Assembly: GCA_963826695.1 (NCBI GenBank)
Contig: CAWGXZ010000009.1
Span: 124,001-188,000, forward strand
Origin: CAWGXZ01 sp963826695
GTDB lineage: Bacteria; Pseudomonadota; Gammaproteobacteria; Burkholderiales; Burkholderiaceae_C
Reading direction: 5' to 3'
DNA: 64,000 nucleotides
The notes beneath the pieces are model-generated. The model was not told the origin of the DNA, ran no database searches, and was given only the letters and a program-made list of their open reading frames with translations. The position numbers were made by a program, and so were the translations under genes. This document shows, piece after piece, positions 36,878-44,938 of this stretch. Position 1 is the first letter of the stretch, and every line of letters starts with the position of its first letter.

Positions 36878-38185
36878 TCAGGGAGCGACGAAATCGCGCC
36901 AGCTGCCAGGCACACGGATGAGATCGCTGGTGATGTCCTGCAGGTTGTTCAACACGGTGCGGTCATAGGAAAACTTCATTTCATGATTCGAATCGAACTT
37001 GCCGCGCGAAATGGTTGCCCCACGAATTTCGCCGTGGTGGTCCTGTTTCCAGTCATCGTCGTTCTGATAAACCAGGCCGTAGACCGTGGCTTCCTTGTCG
37101 CCTTCGAATTTGGGTTTCTTGGCCCGGTCGAGGACGATGATCACCGGCCGCTCCGGCGTGCCGAGATCGATCTTGCCGAAATCGATCGCGCTCGTGACAT
37201 AGAAGGTGGTTGCGCCGGCGGCATACTTGAGCCGCAACTCGTCGATCCCACCGGTAATGGTTTCGGTGCGGCCCATCGTGCGGAATTCGTCGATGGACAT
37301 GCCGAAGAAGTTGCGGAACATGGCCTCGCCCGTGTTGTCGGCAGCGAACAAGCCGGCCAGCACCGAGTCGTTCTCGATCAACGCGTCCTGTGGCGGCCGG
37401 CCTGGCAGGGTGATGGCAAGCTTCATCCCGTCCTTCTTCGCGGTCACTTCGCCGCCGGCATCGACGAGCAGACCGTTGGTCGTCGGGTCGAGGTTTTCCG
37501 CAGACAGCTCCTTGACCTTCGCATCGCCGCCGACGGTCAGCGCGGCACCCGGCAGCATCGGCAGCGACGACCGCTGCTTGAGCGTCACCTCGACGACTGC
37601 CTTGCTCTCGAAGGTGCCGATTCCCGCGCTCGAATCGCAGAGGTAGCGCGGGCCCGATGCAGGGCCGATGCAACCGTACGCCCTCACCCGGACGCTCGAC
37701 GGATCGGCGGGATCCTTGCTGAAATAGACGGTGAACCGCGGTTCATCCGGAGGGCCTCCCGCCGCGAGCGTCGGCGAGCCGCCGTCGGGGCAACTGCACA
37801 CCAGGGTGCCTGGCGCCGTCGCCGAGCTGCCGGCGATCCGGCAGGCAGCGAAGGTATTCACGTCCGGGTTGAAGACTTGGTCCACCCGGGGCGCGAACTT
37901 CTTGCGGAAGGTCTTCAGAGCGATAACCTGGGGAACGCAGAAGTCATCGACGCCGCGGGTTTCGTTCAGGGTCGCAAGGGCCCACTCCACGCCGGCCTCG
38001 GCGACCTCGAACGCCCGCGTCGCACGGTACTGGTTGGCCGAAGTCTTCTGCTCGAAAATCATGCCGCGGCTGAAGAAGAACGCGGTCACGGACATGCCGA
38101 ACAGCAGCAGCAGCGAGACGACCAGTGCCGCAACGCCGCGCTGCTGAGTGCGGGCGGCACCGCGGTTCTGCACAGCCGATTTCAT
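36878..38185 (-). CDS. pilX: Type IV minor pilin PilX-like
   Basis: The protein has 435 residues. The N-terminus QQRG-VAALVVSLLLLFGMSVTAFFFSR, then QKTSANQYRATRAFEVAEAGVEWALA, is typical of PilX N-terminal domains. The C-terminal domain is long; PilX is commonly about 200 residues. Start ATG 38185 overlaps the pilW stop (ATGA). Minor pilins prime pilus assembly in the periplasm. Confidence 0.75.
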   Translation of the reverse strand: MKSAVQNRGAARTQQRGVAALVVSLLLLFGMSVTAFFFSRGMIFEQKTSANQYRATRAFEVAEAGVEWALATLNETRGVDDFCVPQVIALKTFRKKFAPRVDQVFNPDVNTFAACRIAGSSATAPGTLVCSCPDGGSPTLAAGGPPDEPRFTVYFSKDPADPSSVRVRAYGCIGPASGPRYLCDSSAGIGTFESKAVVEVTLKQRSSLPMLPGAALTVGGDAKVKELSAENLDPTTNGLLVDAGGEVTAKKDGMKLAITLPGRPPQDALIENDSVLAGLFAADNTGEAMFRNFFGMSIDEFRTMGRTETITGGIDELRLKYAAGATTFYVTSAIDFGKIDLGTPERPVIIVLDRAKKPKFEGDKEATVYGLVYQNDDDWKQDHHGEIRGATISRGKFDSNHEMKFSYDRTVLNNLQDITSDLIRVPGSWRDFVAP

Positions 38186-38935
38186 GGGGGGCAGCCTTTC
38201 GGATTTTCGATCTCGTCGTTGCGAACCCGGACGGATTCGACGATCCGGCGCACAACCTTGCTGTCGGCGGCGGCTTGCGCGGTAATCCGGAGGTCGTAGC
38301 GACGAACCCACAATTTGGGATACGAGAGAACCGCGCCCGCATCGCCCGGACATGCGGACGGCAAGCCCTTGGTCGCGCACGCACTGCTCAGCGAGACGCA
38401 TCGGCGGTCGGGTATGACCTCGAAGCTCGTGACTTTCATGACCTTCGTATCGGTAAGCGGGAGCCAATCCACGACCCCTGTCGATTTCAGGAAAGACGTC
38501 TTGATCGCATCACCCTCGAGCTTGAATCCAAGACGTTCGTAGTTATCCAGCTGGTTCACAGCCGAAGCGGAAGCCGCAGGGCTTTGCAGCGCATCCCGCG
38601 AATAACTGAACTCGACCGTCGTGGCGGGATTGCCGGTCAGGGTAATGGCGGCGATACGGGTTCGGAGCGGCCGGCGCGGTGACACCCGAATTCGGCGCGC
38701 TCCAGTACCCGGCGCGTCGTAGATCGCGAACGATCAAGTCCGCAACCGTGCGCAGATCCTGGTTGATGCGCGTCTCGAGCAGCAGGCGGCGGTTGTCGTC
38801 GAGGTAGTCGGCAAAAAAGCGCAGCGCGCCGGTGACCAGAAACAGGCCGACAACGATGCCGACCAGCATCTCGATCAGCGACAGGCCGCGGCTGCGGCGG
38901 CGCTGCGTGCGGCAGCCATGCGACCGGGTCAGCAT
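38182..38935 (-). pseudogene. pilW: Type IV minor pilin PilW-like, frameshifted
   Basis: The 5' frame gives the prepilin start RSRG-LSLIEMLVGIVVGLFLVTGALRFFADYLDDNRRLLLETRI in pieces, up to APAAPNPYRR. The 3' frame continues ITLTGNPATTVEFSYSRDALQSP to the end at 38182. One extra base near 38645-38651 (CGCCGCC run) joins them. Upstream and downstream overlaps (ATG inside fimT end, ATGA with pilX) are intact, so recent damage or a sequence error is likely. Confidence 0.75.
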
Positions 38936-39492
38936 GTCTCGTAGCCGCTGAACGATCCGGCTGCGATGCAGGTGCGCACCCGGCCGAGCGGGTTGATCTC
39001 TGCGCGCAGCCGCCAGGCACCCGCTCTGCTGCTCAACTCGAAGTAGTCGGTCGCGTCGCTCGTGCTGCTGCTCATGCCGCGCACCGGCTCGAAGGTGAAG
39101 ACCTTGCCCGGCAGGGTGACACCGGTGGCAGCGTCGGCGCTCTTCAGCGACTGCGCGGGCGCGGTGCAGGTCGGCGCAGAGCCGACCGTACAGCTGCAGC
39201 TGCCGACGCCGAGCGTGTGCACGACATAGCAGCCAGCGGCGCTGCTGGTGACGCTTACCAACTGACCGCGCTGCACCGCCTCGCTGCGGGCGAACTGCAG
39301 GTCGGTGGCCAGTTCGGCGGCCATGCCTTCGAGCCGCTTGCGCGCAATCAGGTCGCTGAACGACGGCGCGGCGAGCGACACCAGAATGGCGCCGATGGCG
39401 ACCACCACCAGCGCCTCGACAAGGGTGATACCGCGGGCCACCGCGAGGCAGCCGGCTGGCGTGCCCGATCCGCGCTGCAGGCGTCGCATCAT
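38929..39492 (-). CDS. fimT: Pseudopilin FimT/GspH-like
   Basis: The protein has 187 residues. The prepilin signal is AVARG-ITLVEALVVVAIGAILVSLAAPSF with E at +5. The GspH/FimT signature LATDLQFARSEAVQRGQLVSV follows. The C-terminal Cys pairs (CSCTVGSAPTC) may form disulfides. Start ATG 39492 overlaps the pilE stop. The end overlaps the pilW start by 7 bases. Confidence 0.85.
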   Translation of the reverse strand: MMRRLQRGSGTPAGCLAVARGITLVEALVVVAIGAILVSLAAPSFSDLIARKRLEGMAAELATDLQFARSEAVQRGQLVSVTSSAAGCYVVHTLGVGSCSCTVGSAPTCTAPAQSLKSADAATGVTLPGKVFTFEPVRGMSSSTSDATDYFELSSRAGAWRLRAEINPLGRVRTCIAAGSFSGYETC

Positions 39493-39959
39493 TTGGACCA
39501 GCATGCCGTGGGGCTGTAGGTCGTCGTGCCGGCGGCGTAGGTCAGCACGATCGAAGCGCACGTGGTGTCCTTGTTCTGGCCCGCCTTGTTCGTCGGCGCA
39601 GCCGTCAGGGTGTAGCCGCTGCCGCTCGCGCCGGACAAGGTCAGCGTGTAGTAGCCATCGGCCGAATTGACGCTCGTGGTGCTTGCCGTCGCGCCGGCGG
39701 AAGCGATCTCGTCGGCCGCCGGTCCGAATTTGCTGGCGTAGGTACTGACGTTCGCCCGGATGCGCTCCTGCGACTGCTGTACCTGCTGCATCGAGGCAAT
39801 CGCGTCGACACGGCGGCTCTTGCGCACCGAGCTCTGGTACGCCGGCAGGGCCACTGCCGCCAGGATGGCAACGATGGCCACCACGATCATCAGTTCGATC
39901 AGCGTGAAGCCGCACGAGCGGCGGCGAGCGTCGACGATGCGGGGCGTGGAGTTCTGCAT
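39489..39959 (-). CDS. pilE: Type IV pilin-like protein PilE
   Basis: The 156-residue type IVa pilin starts at ATG 39959 (GGA at 7 bases). The prepilin peptidase site is RRRSCG-FTLIELMIVVAIVAILAAVA with E at +5, followed by the conserved YQSSVRKSRRVDAI segment and a C-terminal disulfide region (DTTCAS...PTACWSK). It is the first gene of the operon pilE-fimT-pilW-pilX-pilV. Confidence 0.88.
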   Translation of the reverse strand: MQNSTPRIVDARRRSCGFTLIELMIVVAIVAILAAVALPAYQSSVRKSRRVDAIASMQQVQQSQERIRANVSTYASKFGPAADEIASAGATASTTSVNSADGYYTLTLSGASGSGYTLTAAPTNKAGQNKDTTCASIVLTYAAGTTTYSPTACWSK

Positions 39960-40135
39960 GCGGAGTCCTTCGGCAGATTGACTGCGGAATTGAGAACGGA
40001 CCGAGGGTCGGCGGCTGGCGCCGACGCGTCCGGCAAGGCAAAGTGTGCCGAATTCCACGGGTCCGATCGAATGCAGCGCGATTTGCGCCGTGAAGTCCGG
40101 CAACGGACGCACCGGGTGCGCCGCACCCACGGTGA

Positions 40136-41363
40136 TCAGCGGCGCGGCTGCACCCGCGCGGCTGCCTGTCGGGCCCGGCTTCGCGCCGTGTCGACCTCAT
40201 CGGCATGCACCAGCGCCACGCCCATGCGCCGCTTGACGAAGCTTTCGGGCTTGCCGAAGAGGCGCAGGTCGCTGCCTTCGACCGCCAGCGCGTCGGCGAT
40301 GCCGTCGAAGGCGATGCCTTCGGCGTCGACGCCGCCGTAGACCACCGCGCTGGCGCCGGGCGACTTCAGCCGGCAGTCGACCGGCAGGCCGAGGATCGCC
40401 CGGGCATGCAGCTCGAATTCGTTCTGCCATTGCGTCGCCAGCGTCACCAGCCCGGTGTCGTGCGGCCGCGGGCTGACCTCGCTGAACCAGACGTCGTCGC
40501 CCTTGACGAAGAGCTCGACGCCGAAGACGCCGCAGCCCGCGCCGTCGGTCGCCGCGCCCGCGCTCGAGGCCAGGTCGTCGGTGACCGCGCGGGCAATCGC
40601 CTGCGCCCGCTGCAGTGCCAGCGGGCTCATCGGCTGCGGCTGCCAGCTCTCGACATAGTCGCCGGCCACCTGGCGGTGGCCGATCGGCTCGCAGAACTGC
40701 GTCTGCACCGCGCCGCCCGAAACCGCGCGCACCGTCAGCAGCGTGATCTCGTAGTCGAACTCGACCACGCCCTCGACGATCACCCGGCTGCCGCTGACCC
40801 GGCCACCGGCCATCGCGTGCTCCCACGCTGGCGCCACATCGGCCGCCGAGTCGATCCGGCTCTGGCCCTTGCCCGAGCTGCTCATCACCGGCTTGACGAT
40901 GCACGGATAGCCGATCGGCCCGTCGATCGCCGCCTGCAGCTCGGCGAGCGAGTCGCAGAAGACATAGGCGCTGGTCGGCAGGCCGAGCGTCTCGGCGGCG
41001 AGCCGCCGGATGCCCTCGCGGTCCATCGTCAGCCGGGCGGCACGCGCCGTCGGCACGACGCGGACGACGCCGGCGGCCTCGAGCTGCTCGAGCATCGGCG
41101 TGGCGATGGCCTCGATCTCCGGCACGACGAGCAGCGGCCGCTCGGCTTCGATCAGCGCCTGCAGCTGCGCCGGGTCGCTCATGACGATGGTGCGCGCATG
41201 GTGCGCGACCTGCTGGCCCGGGCGCATGGTCGTAGCGGTCGACGGCGATCGTCTCGACCCCGAGCCGCTGCAGCGCGATCAGCACCTCCTTGCCGAGCTC
41301 GCCGCTGCCGAGCAGCATGACGCGGGTGGCCGAGGGGCTGAGCGGGGTTCCGAGGGTCGTCAT
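40136..41363 (-). pseudogene. purT: Formate-dependent phosphoribosylglycinamide formyltransferase, frameshifted
   Basis: The 5' frame reads MTTLGTPLSPSATRVMLLGSGELGKEVLIALQRLG to YDHAPG. The 3' frame continues QQVAHHARTIVMSDPAQL through the ATP-grasp core KPVMSSSGKGQS, VEGVVEFDYEITLLTVR, FGVELFVKGDDVWFSEVSPRPHDTG and a normal C-terminus. One extra base in GCCCGGGCCAGCAG (about 41216) causes the break. PurT forms formyl-GAR with formate in purine synthesis. The gene is otherwise intact, so a sequence error is plausible. Confidence 0.88.
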
Positions 41364-41423
41364 CGCAGGAGGGGCGGGTTTGAAAAGCAGCGCATTGTCG
41401 GTCGCGTTCGGCTGGTGCCCGCC

Positions 41424-42155
41424 TCAGCGAACGCCCGCCAGCCAGACCAACAGCAGCGGCGAGAGCACGACGAAGACCACCGTCGAGCTCAACACCGCGC
41501 CGGCGGCGATATCGCCGTGCCGGGTGAAGCGCTCCGCATACAGGTAGTTGACGATCGCCACCGGCATCACCAGCTGCAGCGCGATCACGCCTGCCACCAG
41601 CGGCGGCAGGCCGAGCAGGCGGCCGACGACCCAGCCGGCCGCGGCGCCGCTTGCCAGCCGGATGGCGCCGAGCAGCGAGCCGCGGCGAATACCCGCGTGC
41701 GAGACCGTCACCAGCGCATGGCCCAGGCTGAGCAGCATCAGCGGCACGGTCAGCGAGCCGACCAGCCTTGCGCTGGCAAGCACCGGCTCCGGCATCGCGA
41801 CGTCCCCGGCCCGCAGGGCGACTGCTGCCAGGCAGGCGATCGCCACGCCGCGCGGCCAGGAGGCCGAGACCGAATCGCTGCCGCGGCTGAGCATCCAGAC
41901 CCCCACCGTGTGCTGCAGCAGGGTGCAACACGCAAAGAAGATCACCGCCACCGCGAGACCGGTACGCCGAAGGCGAGCTGCGCAATCGAGCAGGACCAAG
42001 ACCTCCGTTTCCGGCAAGGTGGGGTCGAAAGCAAGGGTGACGACGTGCCGATCGACGACCTGCCGGCTGGGGCTGGGCTGCGGTTGCACGCCGCAATGGC
42101 AATGAGCATCGGATCGGCTGGCGGCCAGAGACGGTTTGCGACCAGCCGTTTGCAC
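41424..42155 (-). pseudogene. AEC-family transporter remnant lacking its N-terminal half
   Basis: The C-terminal five-helix half of an auxin-efflux-carrier-family transporter is recognisable: TGLAVAVIFFACCTLLQ, then VGSLTVPLMLLSLGHAL, LQLVMPVAIVNYLYAERF and VVFVVLSPLLLVWL (41424 to about 41963). The upstream part of the frame (to 42155) is not membrane-like and does not match the family. A full gene (about 300 residues) would need to extend into pssA. This is probably a 5'-truncated remnant, although translation from an internal start cannot be excluded. Confidence 0.6.
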
Positions 42156-42183
42156 CGCCGCGCCGAGCCGGACCGCGCCACGT

Positions 42184-42816
42184 TCAAAATTTGGGGATGC
42201 GCAGCGTCTTGCTGATCATCAACGTGCCCGACAGCGCGAACAGCAGCACCACCGGATGCAGCTGCCACGGTCCGAGCATCCAGACGCCGCCGGGAAGTGC
42301 ATCGCCGATCCGGCCTTGCCACGCGGCGAGCGCCAGCAGACCCGTCAACAGCACCGTCGTCGGGATCGGCGTGCCCTCGAAATAGGCCACCTTGTCGCTG
42401 CCCTCGGACAGGCTTTCCGCGGTGACGTTGTAGCGCGCCAGCCGGCTGACACCGCAGCAGACGAAGTAGATCAGCAGCAGCGCATCCCATCCGCCGTCGA
42501 CGCCCGCGGCAAATGCCAGCGCGGCCGGGGCGACTCCGAACGAAACCACGTCGGCCAGCGAGTCGAGTTCGCGGCCGAGCGCCGAATGCTCGTGACGCCA
42601 GCGCGCGATGCGGCCATCGAGCACGTCGAAGGCGAGCGCTGCCGGCGCCATCCAGGCCGCAGCGTAGAAGTCGGCCAACTCGCCGCCGGCGACGAAGCGC
42701 ATGGCGAAGAACATCGACGCCACGCCGCAGGCCGCATTGCCGAGCGTGAAGAAGTCCGCGAGATGGAAGCCGCGGATCATCGAGAAGTGACGGCGGAGCG
42801 GCGGGGAGGTGGGCAT
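42184..42816 (-). CDS. pssA: CDP-diacylglycerol-serine O-phosphatidyltransferase
   Basis: The protein has 210 residues. The CDP-alcohol phosphotransferase motif is complete: D64-xx-D67-G68-xx-A71-R72-x8-G81-xxx-D85-xxx-D89 (FDVLDGRIARWRHEHSALGRELDSLAD in pieces). About six membrane helices follow. It makes phosphatidylserine, the precursor of phosphatidylethanolamine. Subclass PssA is inferred from the N-terminal FFTLGNAACG segment; PgsA is less likely. The unusual palindromic repeats lie directly upstream. Confidence 0.85.
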   Translation of the reverse strand: MPTSPPLRRHFSMIRGFHLADFFTLGNAACGVASMFFAMRFVAGGELADFYAAAWMAPAALAFDVLDGRIARWRHEHSALGRELDSLADVVSFGVAPAALAFAAGVDGGWDALLLIYFVCCGVSRLARYNVTAESLSEGSDKVAYFEGTPIPTTVLLTGLLALAAWQGRIGDALPGGVWMLGPWQLHPVVLLFALSGTLMISKTLRIPKF

Positions 42817-42918
42817 CGCGGCAGGCTGCGGTGAAGGGTCCGGTGTCTAGGCAAATCCGACGCCCGCCTGCACGGGACCGCCAAGCGAGAGCAGGCCGCC
42901 GGGGCGCCGTGCGCCGCT

Positions 42919-43141
42919 CATGTCCCCCGAGACGGGCGTTGCCCGTCTCTCCTCCTTTACTTCGCTCTGCACGACGCCCACTCGACCCAATCAGGCACTA
43001 CTCTGGTGTTCGGCCCCTTCCACGAGCGGTGCCGGGCTGCGGGCAGTGGGTGGGTGGCGCAGGGAAGTAAAGGAGGAGGACTCGGCCAGCGGCCGGGTCC
43101 GGGGGACATGGACGGAGCCACCCACCCGCTGGCCGCGGCCT
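42919..43141. repeat. Long palindromic repeat element, copy 1
   Basis: The terminal arms are CATGTCCCCCG (42919-42929) and CGGGGGACATG (43100-43110). Inside the left arm is a local hairpin GAGACGGGC-GTT-GCCCGTCTC. A 15-bp stem CTCCTCCTTTACTTC (42949-42963) pairs with GAAGTAAAGGAGGAG (43064-43078). Similarity to copy 2 continues past the right arm to about 43141. It is about 192 nt between the outer ends of the arms. No transposase or target duplication is seen. It lies in the 5' region of pssA. Confidence 0.75.
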
Positions 43142-43156
43142 GCGCGAACCTCTGCC

Positions 43157-43182
43157 GTCATCGAACTCGAGCCTTCGATGAC
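43157..43182. repeat. Hairpin between the two palindromic elements
   Basis: GTCATCGAA and TTCGATGAC form a perfect 9-bp stem around an 8-base loop (CTCGAGCC). It could be a terminator or part of the repeat unit, but copy 2 shows no counterpart. Confidence 0.45.
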
Positions 43183-43301
43183 AAAGCCGCCACAAGGAAG
43201 GGCTGCCATCTCAGTGCTCCAACCTGCTCCGCAAGGGGTAAGAAGAATGCGTGTGGCCGAGCCGGCGCGGGATCGGGCCGAGCGGGTGCCGCGCAACGCT
43301 C

Positions 43302-43524
43302 GTGTCCCCCGAGACGGGCATCGCCCGTCTCTCCTCCTTTACCTCGCTCTGCACGACACCCACTCGGCCCGATCCAGCAGCGCTCAAGCACTTCGCCCCC
43401 AACCACGAGCGGTGCCCGGCCGCGGGCGGCGGGTGGGTGGCGCAGTGAGGTAAAGGAGGAGGACGCGGCCACAGGCCGGGTCCGGGGGACATGAACGGAG
43501 CTACCCATCCGGCGGCCGCGGCTC
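43302..43524. repeat. Long palindromic repeat element, copy 2
   Basis: A direct repeat of the element at 42919, starting 383 bp downstream, same orientation. Arms are GTGTCCCCCG (43302-43311) and CGGGGGACAT (43483-43492), with local hairpin GAGACGGGC-ATC-GCCCGTCTC. The 15-bp stem CTCCTCCTTTACCTC pairs with GAGGTAAAGGAGGAG (to 43461). Relative to copy 1, T42961-A43066 becomes C43343-G43449, a compensatory change, and the A-T pair near the end becomes G-T. Confidence 0.75.
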
Positions 43525-43613
43525 GCTCCACTTTGCGAAGGAATGCCAGCGCCTGCCCGGCTCCGAGGCCAACAGCAGTCAGCCCAAGCCAGGCCGCGTG
43601 TCGACGAAGCCCC

Positions 43614-44147
43614 TCAATGCCCCCGCTTCGCCACCGCTGCCGGCTCGCGCATCCGCTGCACCAGCCGGAACACGACCAGCGCCAGCCCACCGGCAATCAC
43701 GCCGACCCGCCCCTCGAGCAGCATCGGCGTCAGCGACGCTGCGATATTGCCGAAGGTACCGTCGCCAGCACCGAGCCGCTCGCCGAGCCCTTCGATGGCG
43801 TGACCGATCGCGGGAATGCCGTGCGCCAGGATGCCGCCGCCGACCAGGAACATCGCCACCGTTCCGGCGAGCGACAGGCCTTTCATCACAGCCCACGGTG
43901 CAAAGGCGCCGATGGCCAGCGCGGCCGGAACCAGGATCGCCTTGTTGACCAGCGAGCCCTTGGCCACGGCCCAGACGACCGGCAGCTCGCGATCGGCGCT
44001 GACGCCCGATACCTGTTGTGCATTCAGCGCCAGGTCGTCGCCGAGCACCCCGACGGTCTTCTTCGTCGCGATCTTGGTCATCGCGGCCACATCGTCGAGC
44101 ACGCCGGCGATGTCGTCGATCAGGGTGAACAAGCTGGATACGGCCAT
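43614..44147 (-). CDS. DUF808 (YedI-like) membrane protein with internal deletion
   Basis: The protein has 177 residues, whereas YedI/DUF808 proteins have about 300. The N-terminal part is excellent (LFTLIDDIAGVLDDVAAMTK, GVLGDDLALNAQQVSGV, ELPVVWAVAKGSLVNKAILVP). The chain then jumps from FAPWAV directly to MKGLSLAGTVAMFLVGGGIL, which normally lies near residue 230. About 125 residues are missing in frame, between two APW-type motifs. Start ATG 44147. Whether the shortened protein works is unknown. Confidence 0.75.
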   Translation of the reverse strand: MAVSSLFTLIDDIAGVLDDVAAMTKIATKKTVGVLGDDLALNAQQVSGVSADRELPVVWAVAKGSLVNKAILVPAALAIGAFAPWAVMKGLSLAGTVAMFLVGGGILAHGIPAIGHAIEGLGERLGAGDGTFGNIAASLTPMLLEGRVGVIAGGLALVVFRLVQRMREPAAVAKRGH

Positions 44148-44260
44148 GGGACGGCGCTTCGGAGAAAGGACGCCAGGCGGCGTCGTGAAGCCGCTGCTGG
44201 CGAGTGGCGTGCCGGACGGCGGCCGGCATGGCAGCATCGGCGCTGGAAAAGGAGGCCTGC

Positions 44261-44932
44261 ATGAACCTGCTGGACGCCATCGACAGCCGCATTTCGGTGC
44301 GCGACTTCCTGCCGACGCCGGTCGACGGCGCGGTGATCCGCCGGGTGCTCGCCGCCGCGGCGCGTGCACCCTCGGGCGGCAACCTGCAGCCGTGGCATCT
44401 GCAGGTGATGGCCGGCGCCACGCTCGACCGGCTGAAGGCGTTGATGCGCCAGCGCGTCGTCGACGCGCCCGACGGCGAGCCGCGCGACTACGAGGTCTAT
44501 CCGCCGAGCCTCTGGTCGCCTTACCGCGAGCGGCGCTTCCAGATCGGCGAGGACATGTATGCGCGGCTCGGCATTCCGCGCGGCGACCGGCCGGCGCGGC
44601 TGGCCTGGTTCGCTCGCAACTACCAGTTCTTCGGCGCGCCGATGGCACTGTTCTGCAGCGTCGACCGCGGCATGGGTGCGCCGCAATGGTCGGACCTCGG
44701 CATGTTCCTGCAGACGGTGATGCTGCTGCTGCGCGCCGAGGGTCTCGACAGCTGCGCGCAGGAATGCTGGTCGACCTACCCGCAGACGATCGGCGGCTTT
44801 CTCGAGCTTCCGCCCGAGCGGATGCTGTTCTGCGGCATGGCGATCGGCCACCGCAACCCGGCGCATCCGGTGAACGCGCTGGTCAGCCGGCGTGCGCCGC
44901 TCGACGAGTTCGCGACCTTCCTCGACGTCTGA
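44261..44932 (+). CDS. Nitroreductase-family FMN-dependent oxidoreductase
   Basis: The protein has 223 residues from ATG 44261 (GGAGG at 7 bases). FMN-binding features are SRISVRDFLPTPVD, RAPSGGNLQPWHLQVM and the C-terminal GMAIGHRNPAHPVNAL with R residues contacting phosphate. These NAD(P)H enzymes reduce nitroaromatics, quinones or related substrates. It is divergent from the DUF808 gene and convergent with the TauD-type gene. Confidence 0.88.
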   Translation: MNLLDAIDSRISVRDFLPTPVDGAVIRRVLAAAARAPSGGNLQPWHLQVMAGATLDRLKALMRQRVVDAPDGEPRDYEVYPPSLWSPYRERRFQIGEDMYARLGIPRGDRPARLAWFARNYQFFGAPMALFCSVDRGMGAPQWSDLGMFLQTVMLLLRAEGLDSCAQECWSTYPQTIGGFLELPPERMLFCGMAIGHRNPAHPVNALVSRRAPLDEFATFLDV

Positions 44933-44938
44933 GCTGCC

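Noticed and set aside
39960..40135. A sigma-54-like promoter upstream of pilE (GGCACACTTTGCCTTGCC)
   Set aside because: The GG to GC spacing is 8 or 13 bases instead of 10, so it does not meet the consensus.
42919..43524. The palindromic repeats considered as an insertion sequence or MITE pair
   Set aside because: No transposase, no clear target-site duplication, and internal stems extend far beyond terminal inverted repeats. MITE origin is not excluded but not supported.
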